Source of the DNA: Rhodospirillaceae bacterium
GTDB taxonomy: Bacteria; Pseudomonadota; Alphaproteobacteria; Rhodospirillales; Magnetovibrionaceae
Length of the DNA: 7,706 nt
Assembly: GCA_002401565.1 (NCBI GenBank)
Contig: NVTL01000001.1
Span: 51,959 to 59,664 of the forward strand
Reading direction: 5' to 3'
A program made the position numbers and the translations under genes. Below, piece by piece: positions 1-6,317 of this stretch (its first letter is position 1; each line of letters begins with the position of its first letter). A model generated the notes under the pieces. That model did not search any database, was not told the origin of the DNA, and saw nothing but the letters and a program-made list of their open reading frames with translations.

Positions 1-366
1 TTCCTGATGCCAAGGAAACCAACGGTTTTGAGTGTTGTTAAAGAGGTCCAGCCGCCACGTTGGATAACTGGAAAGGGCCGGGTTCGTTAATCCAATGGAC
101 TTTAGGGCGGCCATAATTTTTTCGTTAAACGTCGTGGCGATCATTTCCGGTGTGCGGTCCAAGACTTGATAGATGCTTAGGACGCGTTCGCGGTCCGAGA
201 GAAAGAGCTTGTTGATCAGTACCGGGAACTTTTGATCTTCAATGTCGAAGTCTTCGTTGGGAAAAGCACTTATGAATAAGCGTTCAATTCTTTTTTTGAG
301 CGGCGTGAGGATGGGCTCTAAACCGGAGACTTTGCAAAAGCCATTTTCGTCCATTGAATTTTTCAT
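1..366 (-). CDS. Phytanoyl-CoA dioxygenase-like Fe(II)/2-oxoglutarate oxygenase, N-terminal 122 codons (partial)
   Basis: An open frame starts at the ATG complementary to 364-366 and stays open to the left edge, so only the N-terminal part is seen. The last visible residues read RWFPWHQE; His120 and Glu122 fit the first half of the HxD/E iron-binding motif of the PhyH (phytanoyl-CoA dioxygenase) family, preceded by the basic/hydrophobic WRLDLF stretch (about 106-111) usual before that motif. Such enzymes use Fe(II), O2 and 2-oxoglutarate to hydroxylate or otherwise oxidise small molecules. The start is supported by an AAGG Shine-Dalgarno (complement of 376-379) 9 nt upstream, and it lies 2 nt after the stop of the TylF-type methyltransferase, so the two are probably co-transcribed. 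The distal histidine and 2-oxoglutarate-binding arginine lie outside the window. Family call moderately sure; the substrate is unknown, and a sugar or glycan-linked group is only a guess from context. Confidence 0.62.
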   Translation of the reverse strand, partial: MKNSMDENGFCKVSGLEPILTPLKKRIERLFISAFPNEDFDIEDQKFPVLINKLFLSDRERVLSIYQVLDRTPEMIATTFNEKIMAALKSIGLTNPALSSYPTWRLDLFNNTQNRWFPWHQE

Positions 367-368
367 GA

Positions 369-1127
369 TCACTCACCTTTTACAAAGTAAGACCTGAGAG
401 GCTCAAACGAACATTTTTGAAGGCGTCCGTGCTGTCCATTGAAAAACTCTAGATACGCTTTTGTTTCGCCGGGCCATGCAGGGTTGTTGATTTCGTCAAA
501 GGCAACAATACCGCCCGGAACAACGCGGTCATAAAGCAATTCAAGAGCCAGTTTTGTCGGCTCATACAGGTCCATATCTAAATACAGCAATGATATTAAT
601 GTATGCGGGTTTTCTTCTAGAAACTTTGGCAGGGAGTGAGTGATATCCCCTTTAACCAATTCCAATTTTTGTATGTGCCCGATGGGCCGGTTTTGGTCTT
701 GGATAGCTGCACATTCTTGAAGATCGTTATAAAGTCCTCCAGCGACCTTAAAGCCTTCGGTCGTAATCGAAGGGTCGGCCTCTGCTGTGGTCAGGTCAGC
801 ATCTGTATACCCCGGAAAGCCTTCAAACGTATCAAATCCGATGATTTTTCTTTGATAGTTATAAGGTTCCAATATGGAACTGAAGGACAGAAAAGAAAAA
901 GCCCCAGACCCCATATAAACCCCAAATTCAAGGATCGAACCTTGTACGTCGACAATTTTTTGGAACAATTCCCATTTATAAAGGTAAATAGCTTGTTGTT
1001 GACGAGATACAAACCGTGGAAAACTCTGCATTTTTTCCGTAAATGTACCGCAGGATTCATTGAAATGTTTTTCAATTTGTTCCGCGTAACCAAGTTCTTT
1101 TTCAGTTCTGTTAACGGGTTGTTCCAT
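369..1127 (-). CDS. TylF/MycF-type SAM-dependent O-methyltransferase
   Basis: A 252-residue class I methyltransferase of the TylF (macrocin O-methyltransferase) family, whose characterised members methylate sugar hydroxyls using SAM and a divalent metal. Visible motifs in order: SAM-binding ILEFGVYMGSG (about 65-75), IIGFDTFEGFPG (95-106), the acidic metal-site-like LYLDMDLYEPT (181-191), VPGGIVAFDE (203-212) and WPGETKAY (218-225). I chose the ATG at 1127 because it has an AAGGAAAGAG Shine-Dalgarno with AGGA 9 nt upstream; the longer frame starts with TTG at 1172 or ATG at 1163, neither with a ribosome site. The stop is 2 nt before the dioxygenase-like gene, and a promoter-like sequence lies about 100 bases upstream. 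It is divergent from the nonulosonate operon, so a role in decorating the same glycan is inference. Family call is confident; the substrate is not determined. Confidence 0.85.
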   Translation of the reverse strand: MEQPVNRTEKELGYAEQIEKHFNESCGTFTEKMQSFPRFVSRQQQAIYLYKWELFQKIVDVQGSILEFGVYMGSGAFSFLSFSSILEPYNYQRKIIGFDTFEGFPGYTDADLTTAEADPSITTEGFKVAGGLYNDLQECAAIQDQNRPIGHIQKLELVKGDITHSLPKFLEENPHTLISLLYLDMDLYEPTKLALELLYDRVVPGGIVAFDEINNPAWPGETKAYLEFFNGQHGRLQKCSFEPLRSYFVKGE

Positions 1128-1131
1128 AACA

Positions 1132-1141
1132 CTCTTTCCTT
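1132..1141 (-). promoter_or_regulatory. Ribosome binding site deciding the methyltransferase start
   Basis: The complement reads AAGGAAAGAG, with its AGGA core 9 nt before the ATG at 1127. Neither upstream in-frame start (ATG at 1163, TTG at 1172) has such a sequence, so this site decides the start. Confidence 0.7.
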
Positions 1142-1226
1142 CTGTGTGAATGCCGGGTTTCATCAAATACAAACTTATTATGTTCTAAATTTAGGATATC
1201 TTAAACCAGAAAGTCTTTAATAATCA

Positions 1227-1255
1227 TGTATATTTGTGATGGATTTTTTTGGCAA
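1227..1255 (-). promoter_or_regulatory. Sigma70-like promoter for the leftward methyltransferase/oxygenase pair
   Basis: On the minus strand, TTGCCA (complement of 1250-1255; 5 of 6 matches to TTGACA) is separated by exactly 17 bases from TATACA (complement of 1227-1232; 4 of 6 matches to TATAAT). The spacer contains an A-rich run. Transcription would start near 1220, giving a leader of roughly 90 nt before the ATG at 1127. The leader includes the perfect palindrome CTAAATTTAG at 1185-1194, which could be an operator half or chance. No equally good promoter was found for the rightward operon in the same region. Predicted by eye only. Confidence 0.4.
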
Positions 1256-1288
1256 ACAATTAGGTCAAAGTGAAGGCGAAGAAGCGAT

Positions 1289-2074
1289 ATGAAGCGAGAC
1301 GTGATTATTCAGGCCCGTTTAGGGAGCGTGCGCCTACCCAAAAAAGTTCTGTTTCCCTTAGAAGGCCAAACGATTCTTGCCCATGTCATCAAACGCGCCC
1401 TGCGCATACCGGGTGTGAACGATGTTTGCGTTGCTATTCCCGATGACCCGGCTCAACAACCAATTGCTGATGAAGCTGAACGGGCAGGTGCCGTGGTCTT
1501 TAAAGGATCGGAAGATGATGTTTTGGGCCGGTATTATTTCGCCGCAAAAGAGCTTAAATCTGATGTCGTGACACGCATAACAGCGGACTGTCCTTTGTTT
1601 GATCCCACGACAAGCGGAGCGATCATCGCCCTTTTGGACCATACGGGTGCCGATTACGCTTGCAACAACATGCCGTTGACATGGCCGCATGGAACGGAAA
1701 CAGAAACGTTTACTTTTGAGGCCTTAAAAACCTGTCAGGATCGCGCTCAAACGGCATTTGAACGGGAACATGTCACGGTGTTAATGCGTTATGACGAAGA
1801 TGTTCACCGCGTTAATTTACTCAGTGACACGCCTTCATGGATCAATTTGCGGTGGACCTTGGATTATCCTGAAGATTACACCTTCTTGAAAGAAGTCTTT
1901 CAGCTTGCGGGACCCAACGGTCCGGCCAGCCTTGAAGAAACCACGGCTTTACTGGCCAAGCATCCGGAAATCACGGCCATAAATGCACACCACGGACATT
2001 ACGAAGCTGAGGAACCCGAAGTCACGGGATATCGTGTTGTCGCAACCGCACCGTTTCAATTTGAACAGGTATAA
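1289..2074 (+). CDS. spsF: SpsF-type cytidylyltransferase (CMP-nonulosonate synthetase-like)
   Basis: A 261-residue protein with the nucleotidyltransferase fold of the SpsF/NeuA group. It most likely activates the nonulosonic acid with CTP to give a CMP-sugar and pyrophosphate in the cytoplasm. Seen in order: N-terminal nucleotide-binding IIQARLGSVRLPKK (6-19); GSEDDVLGRY (73-82); RITADCPLFDP (96-106), whose Asp100 is the expected metal ligand; WPHGTETE (132-139); REHVT (159-163); and RWTLDYPED (188-196). The set is typical of SpsF rather than of short NeuA enzymes. Length is normal to slightly long, with a roughly 30-residue C-terminal extension after 230. The ATG at 1289 places the QARxGSxRLP motif at the usual distance from the terminus; the ribosome site (GAAGAAG) is weak. 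First gene of the rightward operon, 8 nt before the PseG-like hydrolase. Family call is firm; CMP transfer to a nonulosonate rests mainly on the neighbouring hydrolase and synthase. Confidence 0.85.
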   Translation: MKRDVIIQARLGSVRLPKKVLFPLEGQTILAHVIKRALRIPGVNDVCVAIPDDPAQQPIADEAERAGAVVFKGSEDDVLGRYYFAAKELKSDVVTRITADCPLFDPTTSGAIIALLDHTGADYACNNMPLTWPHGTETETFTFEALKTCQDRAQTAFEREHVTVLMRYDEDVHRVNLLSDTPSWINLRWTLDYPEDYTFLKEVFQLAGPNGPASLEETTALLAKHPEITAINAHHGHYEAEEPEVTGYRVVATAPFQFEQV

Positions 2075-2082
2075 TATTTAAA

Positions 2083-3108
2083 ATGACGCTCAGTCATGTT
2101 TTTTTTCGTGCCGATGCGACCCAATCTATCGGGGTTGGGCATGTTATGCGCTGTCTGGCCCTTGCTCAGTATATTGCCAAACAAGGTATTGCGTGCCATT
2201 TGCTGACAACAAATCCAAGCCATATTGTCGTTCAACGGTGGTTGGATTGCGGGTTTTCGGTGCATAACCTTGGCGAACTCGACGTTGGCAGTGTTGCTGA
2301 TAGCGGGGCGACTTTAACGGCAATTAATGAATTCGGATCAGCCGCAAAACACAATGAATGTATTTTGATTGCGGACCATTATGATTTTGAATTGGATTAT
2401 TTTAGAGCCCTGCGAACGGCTGGGTTTAAGCTTGGCATCTTTGATGACCTTGCTGATCGGCCGATGAGTGCAGATTGGGTCATTAATCAAAATCCGGGTG
2501 CTGAACAACAGTTTGATTATACCTTGATGGCTCCGACAACAGAGTTGTTGGGCGCGCAATACGTGGTCTTGCGCGATGGCATAAAGGGTGAAAAATCGGC
2601 AGGGGGCCGTGGGCTCTTGATCACGATGGGTGGAGCGGATTTAAAAAACTTGGGGCTAAAGGCGCTTCAAGGTTTGTTGGCTAAGGGGGCTGGTTTTCCG
2701 ATCCACTTGGTGTGTTCCGCACCCGAATTCGGATATAATGAAGCCGTTGAATTTGCGCAAAACTACGATCATGTTCAAGTTTCGTCCCTTGGAAATATTG
2801 AAAAATTGATGGTCCATGCCGATTTGGCTTTATGCGCGGGCGGTGTCACGGCTTTGGAACTTGCTCATTTGGGCGTCGGGAGCGTTATCGTTATTCTTGC
2901 CGATAATCAACGTGCGGGAGCTCTGGCTTTACAAGATGCAGGAGCCTCACGGGCAACCGAAGATCTTAATTGTGCCGTTGATGATGCTTTTGAAATTATG
3001 CGCGACGTTGAACTTCGGCGAAATATGGCGATGTCTGGTCGTACCTTAATAGACGGCAAAGGGGCTGATCGGATTTTTAAAAGCCTTGTTAAGGGCTTTG
3101 CTTCATAA
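2083..3108 (+). CDS. pseG: PseG/SpsG-type UDP-sugar hydrolase (UDP-2,4-diacetamido-2,4,6-trideoxyhexose hydrolase)
   Basis: A 341-residue GT-B-like protein of the PseG/SpsG family. Characterised PseG removes UDP from UDP-2,4-diacetamido-2,4,6-trideoxy-L-altrose, giving the free sugar for condensation with PEP. Evidence: FFRADATQSIGVGH (7-20), where His20 of GxGH matches the catalytic histidine of Campylobacter PseG, followed by RCLALA (23-28); IADHYD (96-101); FDDLADRPM (120-128); LGAQYVVLR (156-164); the phosphate-loop-like TMGGAD (181-186); and AGGVTALEL (252-260), the nucleotide-binding stretch shared with MurG-like proteins. It is longer than the compact roughly 275-residue PseG, with extra sequence near 60-95 and at the C-terminus; no fused acetyltransferase domain is seen. 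The ribosome site is poor (AGG 13 nt upstream). Family call is confident, exact sugar stereochemistry uncertain. Confidence 0.85.
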   Translation: MTLSHVFFRADATQSIGVGHVMRCLALAQYIAKQGIACHLLTTNPSHIVVQRWLDCGFSVHNLGELDVGSVADSGATLTAINEFGSAAKHNECILIADHYDFELDYFRALRTAGFKLGIFDDLADRPMSADWVINQNPGAEQQFDYTLMAPTTELLGAQYVVLRDGIKGEKSAGGRGLLITMGGADLKNLGLKALQGLLAKGAGFPIHLVCSAPEFGYNEAVEFAQNYDHVQVSSLGNIEKLMVHADLALCAGGVTALELAHLGVGSVIVILADNQRAGALALQDAGASRATEDLNCAVDDAFEIMRDVELRRNMAMSGRTLIDGKGADRIFKSLVKGFAS

Positions 3109-3163
3109 TAGCCATCGGTCTGATAACGATCTTAAAATTCCAGTGGTTTTTTGGCATATATAA

Positions 3164-4234
3164 ATGGATAAAATATTGAGCAAATCCCCTTTCATTACTA
3201 TTGACGGTCGAAATGTTGGTTCCGGTTTTCCGGTTTTCATCATCGCTGAAGTTGGCGTCAATCATAATGGTGATCTGGCAACGGCGCATAAGATGGTTGA
3301 TGCCATTGCCGATGCGGGATGTGACTGTGTAAAATTTCAGACGTTCAGTGCGGATGAATTTTGCAATAATCCTGATGACGTCTATGAATATATTTCTCAG
3401 GGAAAAGTCGTTCGTGAGTCCATGTTGGAAATGTTTCGTCGACTTGAATTGAAACGCGAAGAGTTCGCTGAATTGTTTGACCATGCCCATGATCGCAATT
3501 TGATTGCCATGTCCACGCCTACGGATAAGGCGGCTGTTGATTTGTTGGAAACGTTAGGTGTCGGGGCGTATAAAGTCGGTTCGGATGATCTTGTTTATAC
3601 GCCGTTCCTAGGCTATGTCGCAGCGCAGGGAAAGCCCGTGATTATTTCCACAGGCATGGCTGAACTGGAAGATGTCGAACGCGCGGTCAAGGCAATCGAG
3701 GGTAAGGCTCAGGCCGTCATTTTGCATTGTATTTCACAATACCCGACCCCGGAAAAAGAAGTTCATTTACGCCGGATCGAAACGTTGAAGGCAAAGTTCC
3801 CGCAATGTGTCATCGGATTTTCTGACCACAGTTGGGGAATCACATCGGCTTTGGGTGCGGTTGCTTTGGGCGCTTCGGTCTTGGAAAAGCATTTCACTCT
3901 TGATAATGATATGGCTGGACCAGATCACAGGTTTTCCGCAAATCCACAACAACTGACGGACCTCGTATCCGAAGTGCGAAAGCTTGAGGCCGCGTTGGGG
4001 GATGGTGATTTTAAGCTGAGTCCGCATGACATAGAAATGGCAGATCTTTGCCATCGCTCTATTTACGTGATACAGGATTTACCTGCGGGCCATGTCTTGT
4101 GTGAAGATGATTTTGCATACCAACGCCCCGGAACAGGTCTGATGCCGTATCAAACAGTTGATTTGGTTGGACGCAGTTTGCGCGATGATGTGCTTAAGGG
4201 TGAAGCCATGCGCCTAGACATGGTCAAGGAGTAG
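3164..4234 (+). CDS. neuB: NeuB/SpsE/LegI-family nonulosonic acid synthase
   Basis: A 356-residue PEP-condensing synthase: a TIM-barrel NeuB domain (about 22-280) and a C-terminal SAF/antifreeze-like domain (about 297-356). It joins PEP to a six-carbon amino sugar to make a nine-carbon sialic-acid-type product. Visible: FIIAEVGVNHNGD (25-37), VKFQTF (56-61), AYKVGSDD (135-142), LHCISQYPTP (187-196), GFSDHSWG (218-225), EKHFTLD (241-247) with the metal-site-type His243, and GPDHRFS (252-258). The SAF segment has RSIYV (298-302) and RPGTGL (321-326). GPDH is typical of NeuB/LegI and SpsE; as I recall, PseI enzymes have a different, Ser-Phe-Ser type sequence there. Full length. It follows a 55-base gap and has no clear Shine-Dalgarno before ATG 3164; the next in-frame candidate (TTG 3176) is no better. 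Stop TAG is 4 nt before the next gene. Class certain; the acid made is unresolved (Neu, Leg, or other). Confidence 0.92.
   Translation: MDKILSKSPFITIDGRNVGSGFPVFIIAEVGVNHNGDLATAHKMVDAIADAGCDCVKFQTFSADEFCNNPDDVYEYISQGKVVRESMLEMFRRLELKREEFAELFDHAHDRNLIAMSTPTDKAAVDLLETLGVGAYKVGSDDLVYTPFLGYVAAQGKPVIISTGMAELEDVERAVKAIEGKAQAVILHCISQYPTPEKEVHLRRIETLKAKFPQCVIGFSDHSWGITSALGAVALGASVLEKHFTLDNDMAGPDHRFSANPQQLTDLVSEVRKLEAALGDGDFKLSPHDIEMADLCHRSIYVIQDLPAGHVLCEDDFAYQRPGTGLMPYQTVDLVGRSLRDDVLKGEAMRLDMVKE
4226..4231 (+). promoter_or_regulatory. Ribosome binding site AAGGAG deciding a GTG start
   Basis: AAGGAG forms the last two sense codons of the synthase gene and stands 7 nt before GTG 4239, an ideal distance. 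The competing TTG at 4236 would be only 4 nt away. The site favours the GTG start and suggests coupling of the methyltransferase to synthase translation. Confidence 0.75.
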
Positions 4235-4238
4235 TTTG

Positions 4239-4994
4239 GTGACAGGTTCAACACAAAAAAAAGATGCTGAAGCTGCATTTTGGGACAAGGTTGCCCAAGA
4301 ACGTATATACGCGGCTTTCGATAAAGAAGAGTACGAGAGTTACATTGATTCTCTTGGCAAAGATTTGACCGGTAAAACGATTGTTGATATTGGCAGCGCC
4401 TCTGGCGTTTCCGCAGCCCTGTTTGCGGCCCGCGGAGCAATCGTTTATGGCATCGATATTTCACCAGAATTAATTGCTCAGGCAAAAACCCTTTGGCCAG
4501 AATATGAAGATCGTCTGCATTTTCAAGTCGGCGATGCAGAGAACTTAGATTTTGAAGATAACAGCGTTGACGCCTGTTTTTTTGGAGGTGTGCTTCACCA
4601 TTTCCCGGAACGTGAACGCGTTTATGCTGAGGCCGCGCGTATTTTAAAGCCGGGGGGACGATTTATTGCCGTTGAACCTAATCGTCTCAATGGCCTTGAA
4701 TTGATCGAATGGGGCATTGCCGATTTGCGCGGTAAGTTAAGCCCCAATGAATATCCGATTGACCCACAGGTGATGAAATCAGAAATGATGGCACACGGGT
4801 TTTCTCCGGTGAATTTTGTCCCTGTGCGTTTTGATATTCCTTTTTTAGCCCAGTTGCCGTTGCTCCGCTATGGTTTCAGTCGTCAAAAAGGTTTTTGGTT
4901 TAAGCGCCCAATGTTAAAATTTATCGATGCCTTTCGAGCACCGGAAAACCGGGGCACTTTTTTTGTCATAGACGGTGTTAAAAAAAATGGCTGA
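4239..4994 (+). CDS. Class I SAM-dependent methyltransferase (first of a tandem pair)
   Basis: A 251-residue protein with a Methyltransf_11-like Rossmann fold. Seen: TIVDIGSASGVSA (47-59, motif I, SAM glycine loop), YGIDISPE (70-77, acidic residue for the SAM ribose), GDAENLDFEDNSVD (98-111, adenine-binding region), GGVLHHFP (116-123) and ARILKPGGRF (133-142). A C-terminal tail from about 150 contains a hydrophobic, aromatic-rich patch (200-232) that may bind the acceptor. The GTG at 4239 is preferred over TTG 4236 because AAGGAG lies 7 nt upstream. It follows the synthase by 4 nt, so N- or O-methylation of the nonulosonate or its precursor is plausible but not proven. It overlaps the next methyltransferase gene by 8 bases, at a run of eight A. 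Not related closely enough by eye to the second methyltransferase to call a recent duplication. Fold certain, substrate unknown. Confidence 0.85.
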   Translation: MTGSTQKKDAEAAFWDKVAQERIYAAFDKEEYESYIDSLGKDLTGKTIVDIGSASGVSAALFAARGAIVYGIDISPELIAQAKTLWPEYEDRLHFQVGDAENLDFEDNSVDACFFGGVLHHFPERERVYAEAARILKPGGRFIAVEPNRLNGLELIEWGIADLRGKLSPNEYPIDPQVMKSEMMAHGFSPVNFVPVRFDIPFLAQLPLLRYGFSRQKGFWFKRPMLKFIDAFRAPENRGTFFVIDGVKKNG

Positions 4995-5670
4995 TCAGTC
5001 TTTTTGGGCAGATTTTTGGACACAAAAGTCACAGGCCGATACGGATTTCCAAGCCACCGGACGGGGCACTATGGATGTCGTCGGCTATTTGTATACGGTG
5101 CGAGAATGCGCGCGGGTTTTGGATTTACAGCCCGAAGATGAATTGCTTGATATCGGTGGTGGGACGGGTGTGTTTGCATTGTCCCTATCACCGTTCATAA
5201 AATCTATTCGATCATTTGATATCAGTCCGGGTTCTGTGAAACGGGCGCAGGGAAATCTGTCTGATGCGGACAATGTGTCTGTGGATCTGGGCTCAATAAC
5301 GGATATACCCGTGGGCGATGAGACGTGTGATAAGTTTCTGGCGTACAGTGTTCTGCAATACCTAGAAGGTGACGATGCGGTGCGCCAAGCGTTGAGCGAG
5401 ACGCGCCGCACACTGCGTCCAAACGGAGTTGGGTTGTTAGCGGCAAATCCTGATAAAGACCGCTATGATGCTTATATTGACCGGGTGTGTGGAGATGACC
5501 CAAAAGCACGCGAGGCTCAATATGATTTGCAAAAAACCTTGCAATGGTTCGATGTTGAACGCTTGGTAAAGCTTGCGCATGAAGTGGGGTTAGAGGCGAC
5601 AGTGTGTCCTATCCATCCTCGGATATGGCAATCTTTTTACATGTTTGATTTGGTCGTAAGGCGCACATGA
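4987..5670 (+). CDS. Class I SAM-dependent methyltransferase (second of a tandem pair)
   Basis: A 227-residue methyltransferase. Motif I is LLDIGGGTGVFA (53-64), followed by SFDISPGSV (76-84), LGSITDIPVGDETCD (101-115), YSVLQYLEGDD (120-130) and a post-motif near RRTLRPNGVG (140-149). The N-terminus is rich in aromatic residues (SFWADFWTQ, 5-13), common in small-molecule methyltransferases. ATG 4987 is preferred to GTG 4975: it gives an 8-base overlap with the upstream gene and a modest GACGG site 11 nt upstream, whereas GTG has none. It ends in an ATGA overlap with the formyltransferase-like gene. Two adjacent methyltransferases suggest either two methylation sites on one sugar or a heteromeric pair; the sequence does not distinguish these. 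Confidence 0.85.
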   Translation: MADQSFWADFWTQKSQADTDFQATGRGTMDVVGYLYTVRECARVLDLQPEDELLDIGGGTGVFALSLSPFIKSIRSFDISPGSVKRAQGNLSDADNVSVDLGSITDIPVGDETCDKFLAYSVLQYLEGDDAVRQALSETRRTLRPNGVGLLAANPDKDRYDAYIDRVCGDDPKAREAQYDLQKTLQWFDVERLVKLAHEVGLEATVCPIHPRIWQSFYMFDLVVRRT

Positions 5671-6317
5671 CACATCTGAAGATTGGACTGTTGGGCAAAG
5701 AGGCGGAGCATTATAAAAATGCTTTTCCCGAGCATGATATTACGGTCCTTGATACGCATGAGCAAATTTCGACGGATTATGCACTGGTCTTTTGTTTAAG
5801 CTATCCCTCTATTATTCCAGAGACATACCTTGAGCGCCCGAGCCATGGGGTGTTTGTTAATCATTCCAGCGATTTGCCGTATGGGCGGGGCTGGGCGCCG
5901 CTACAATGGAGTGTCTTGGCTGAGCTGAAAGACGTGACGGTTACCATTTTTAAAGCCGTCAGTGCATGCGATGCGGGCCCATGGGCCTTTAAGGATTCCT
6001 ATCCAATTGCTGCACATGACACGATTGCAACGCTTTACGACAAAGACCAAGTGGTTTCCACCGCGTTGTTCCACAAGCTGATCGACGCTGTTTTAAAAGG
6101 GGCTTTGACCGTGCACGAGCAGGTGGGAGAACCAACATATTGGGCCCGTCGGACGCCAGAGAGTTCCCGCTTGGATACGGGTAAAACATTGGATGAATTG
6201 TGGGATCATATCCGCATTTGTGACAATCGTGATTATCCTGCTTTTTTCGAAGTGAACGGGCGGAAGGTCTTTTTGCGGTACGAGGTGCTGCCTCATGTGA
6301 AAAAGGCGGAGGAGTGA
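5667..6317 (+). CDS. Formyltransferase-fold protein (sugar N-formyltransferase-like)
   Basis: A 216-residue protein of the formyltransferase superfamily, which uses N10-formyltetrahydrofolate to formylate an amine; in glycan loci these act on amino sugars. Evidence: FVNHSSDLPYGRGWAPLQW (63-81), matching the His-(x)-S-(x)-LP-(x)-RG core with His66, and a catalytic-type aspartate in CDAG (101-104, Asp102). A C-terminal domain follows with RRTPESSRLD (161-170), DELWDHIR (176-183) and YPAFFEVNG (190-198), known from the glycan-cluster formyltransferases. The usual Asn two residues before His is Val64 here and an Asn sits directly before His (Asn65). The N-terminal fold is somewhat short (64 residues before the core). 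ATG 5667 overlaps the upstream stop as ATGA and has AAGG 6 nt upstream. It precedes a PLP aminotransferase, consistent with making then formylating an amino group. Alternative: another one-carbon or acyl transfer on the same fold. Confidence 0.82.
   Translation: MTHLKIGLLGKEAEHYKNAFPEHDITVLDTHEQISTDYALVFCLSYPSIIPETYLERPSHGVFVNHSSDLPYGRGWAPLQWSVLAELKDVTVTIFKAVSACDAGPWAFKDSYPIAAHDTIATLYDKDQVVSTALFHKLIDAVLKGALTVHEQVGEPTYWARRTPESSRLDTGKTLDELWDHIRICDNRDYPAFFEVNGRKVFLRYEVLPHVKKAEE

Larger units (their letters stand above)
1128..1288. other. Divergent intergenic region, AT-rich
   Basis: These 161 bases separate the leftward pair from the rightward operon and must carry the start signals of at least the leftward unit. 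They hold the minus-strand promoter candidate, the 10-base palindrome CTAAATTTAG at 1185-1194 and a GATATC palindrome at 1195-1200. For the rightward gene I see only weak elements: a TATATT at 1229-1234 overlapping the leftward -10, and TTGTGA at 1234-1239 without a well-spaced -10. The rightward operon may therefore start here from a non-consensus or alternative-sigma promoter. Confidence 0.6.

Noticed and set aside
1128..1172. Fifteen-residue N-terminal extension of the TylF methyltransferase from TTG 1172
   Set aside because: There is no ribosome site before TTG 1172 or ATG 1163, and a good one before ATG 1127; the extra residues match nothing known in the family.
636..1220. A 194-codon open frame on the plus strand opposite the TylF methyltransferase
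   Set aside because: Its translation is Phe/Lys-rich with no recognisable motif, and the opposite strand has a clear methyltransferase with a good ribosome site; it is an antisense shadow.
2070..2075. A perfect TATAAT just before the pseG-like gene
   Set aside because: It overlaps the stop codon of the upstream gene; no -35 element lies at 15-19 bases (the nearest, TTGTCG, is 27 away) and there is no extended -10 TGn. Most likely chance.
3109..3163. Possible terminator in the gap before the synthase gene (GGTTTTTTGG)
   Set aside because: There is no stable GC-rich stem before the T run; ATCG...CGAT and CCAGTGG are too short. The pathway context also argues for read-through.
3221..3238. Short tandem-like repeat of TTCCGGTTT
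   Set aside because: It lies within the synthase reading frame and encodes the ordinary GFPVF segment of the family; two imperfect units are not a repeat array.
4239..5670. Recent tandem duplication of a methyltransferase gene
   Set aside because: The two proteins share only the generic SAM-binding pattern; their motif I sequences (DIGSASG versus DIGGGTG), N-termini and C-terminal halves differ throughout.
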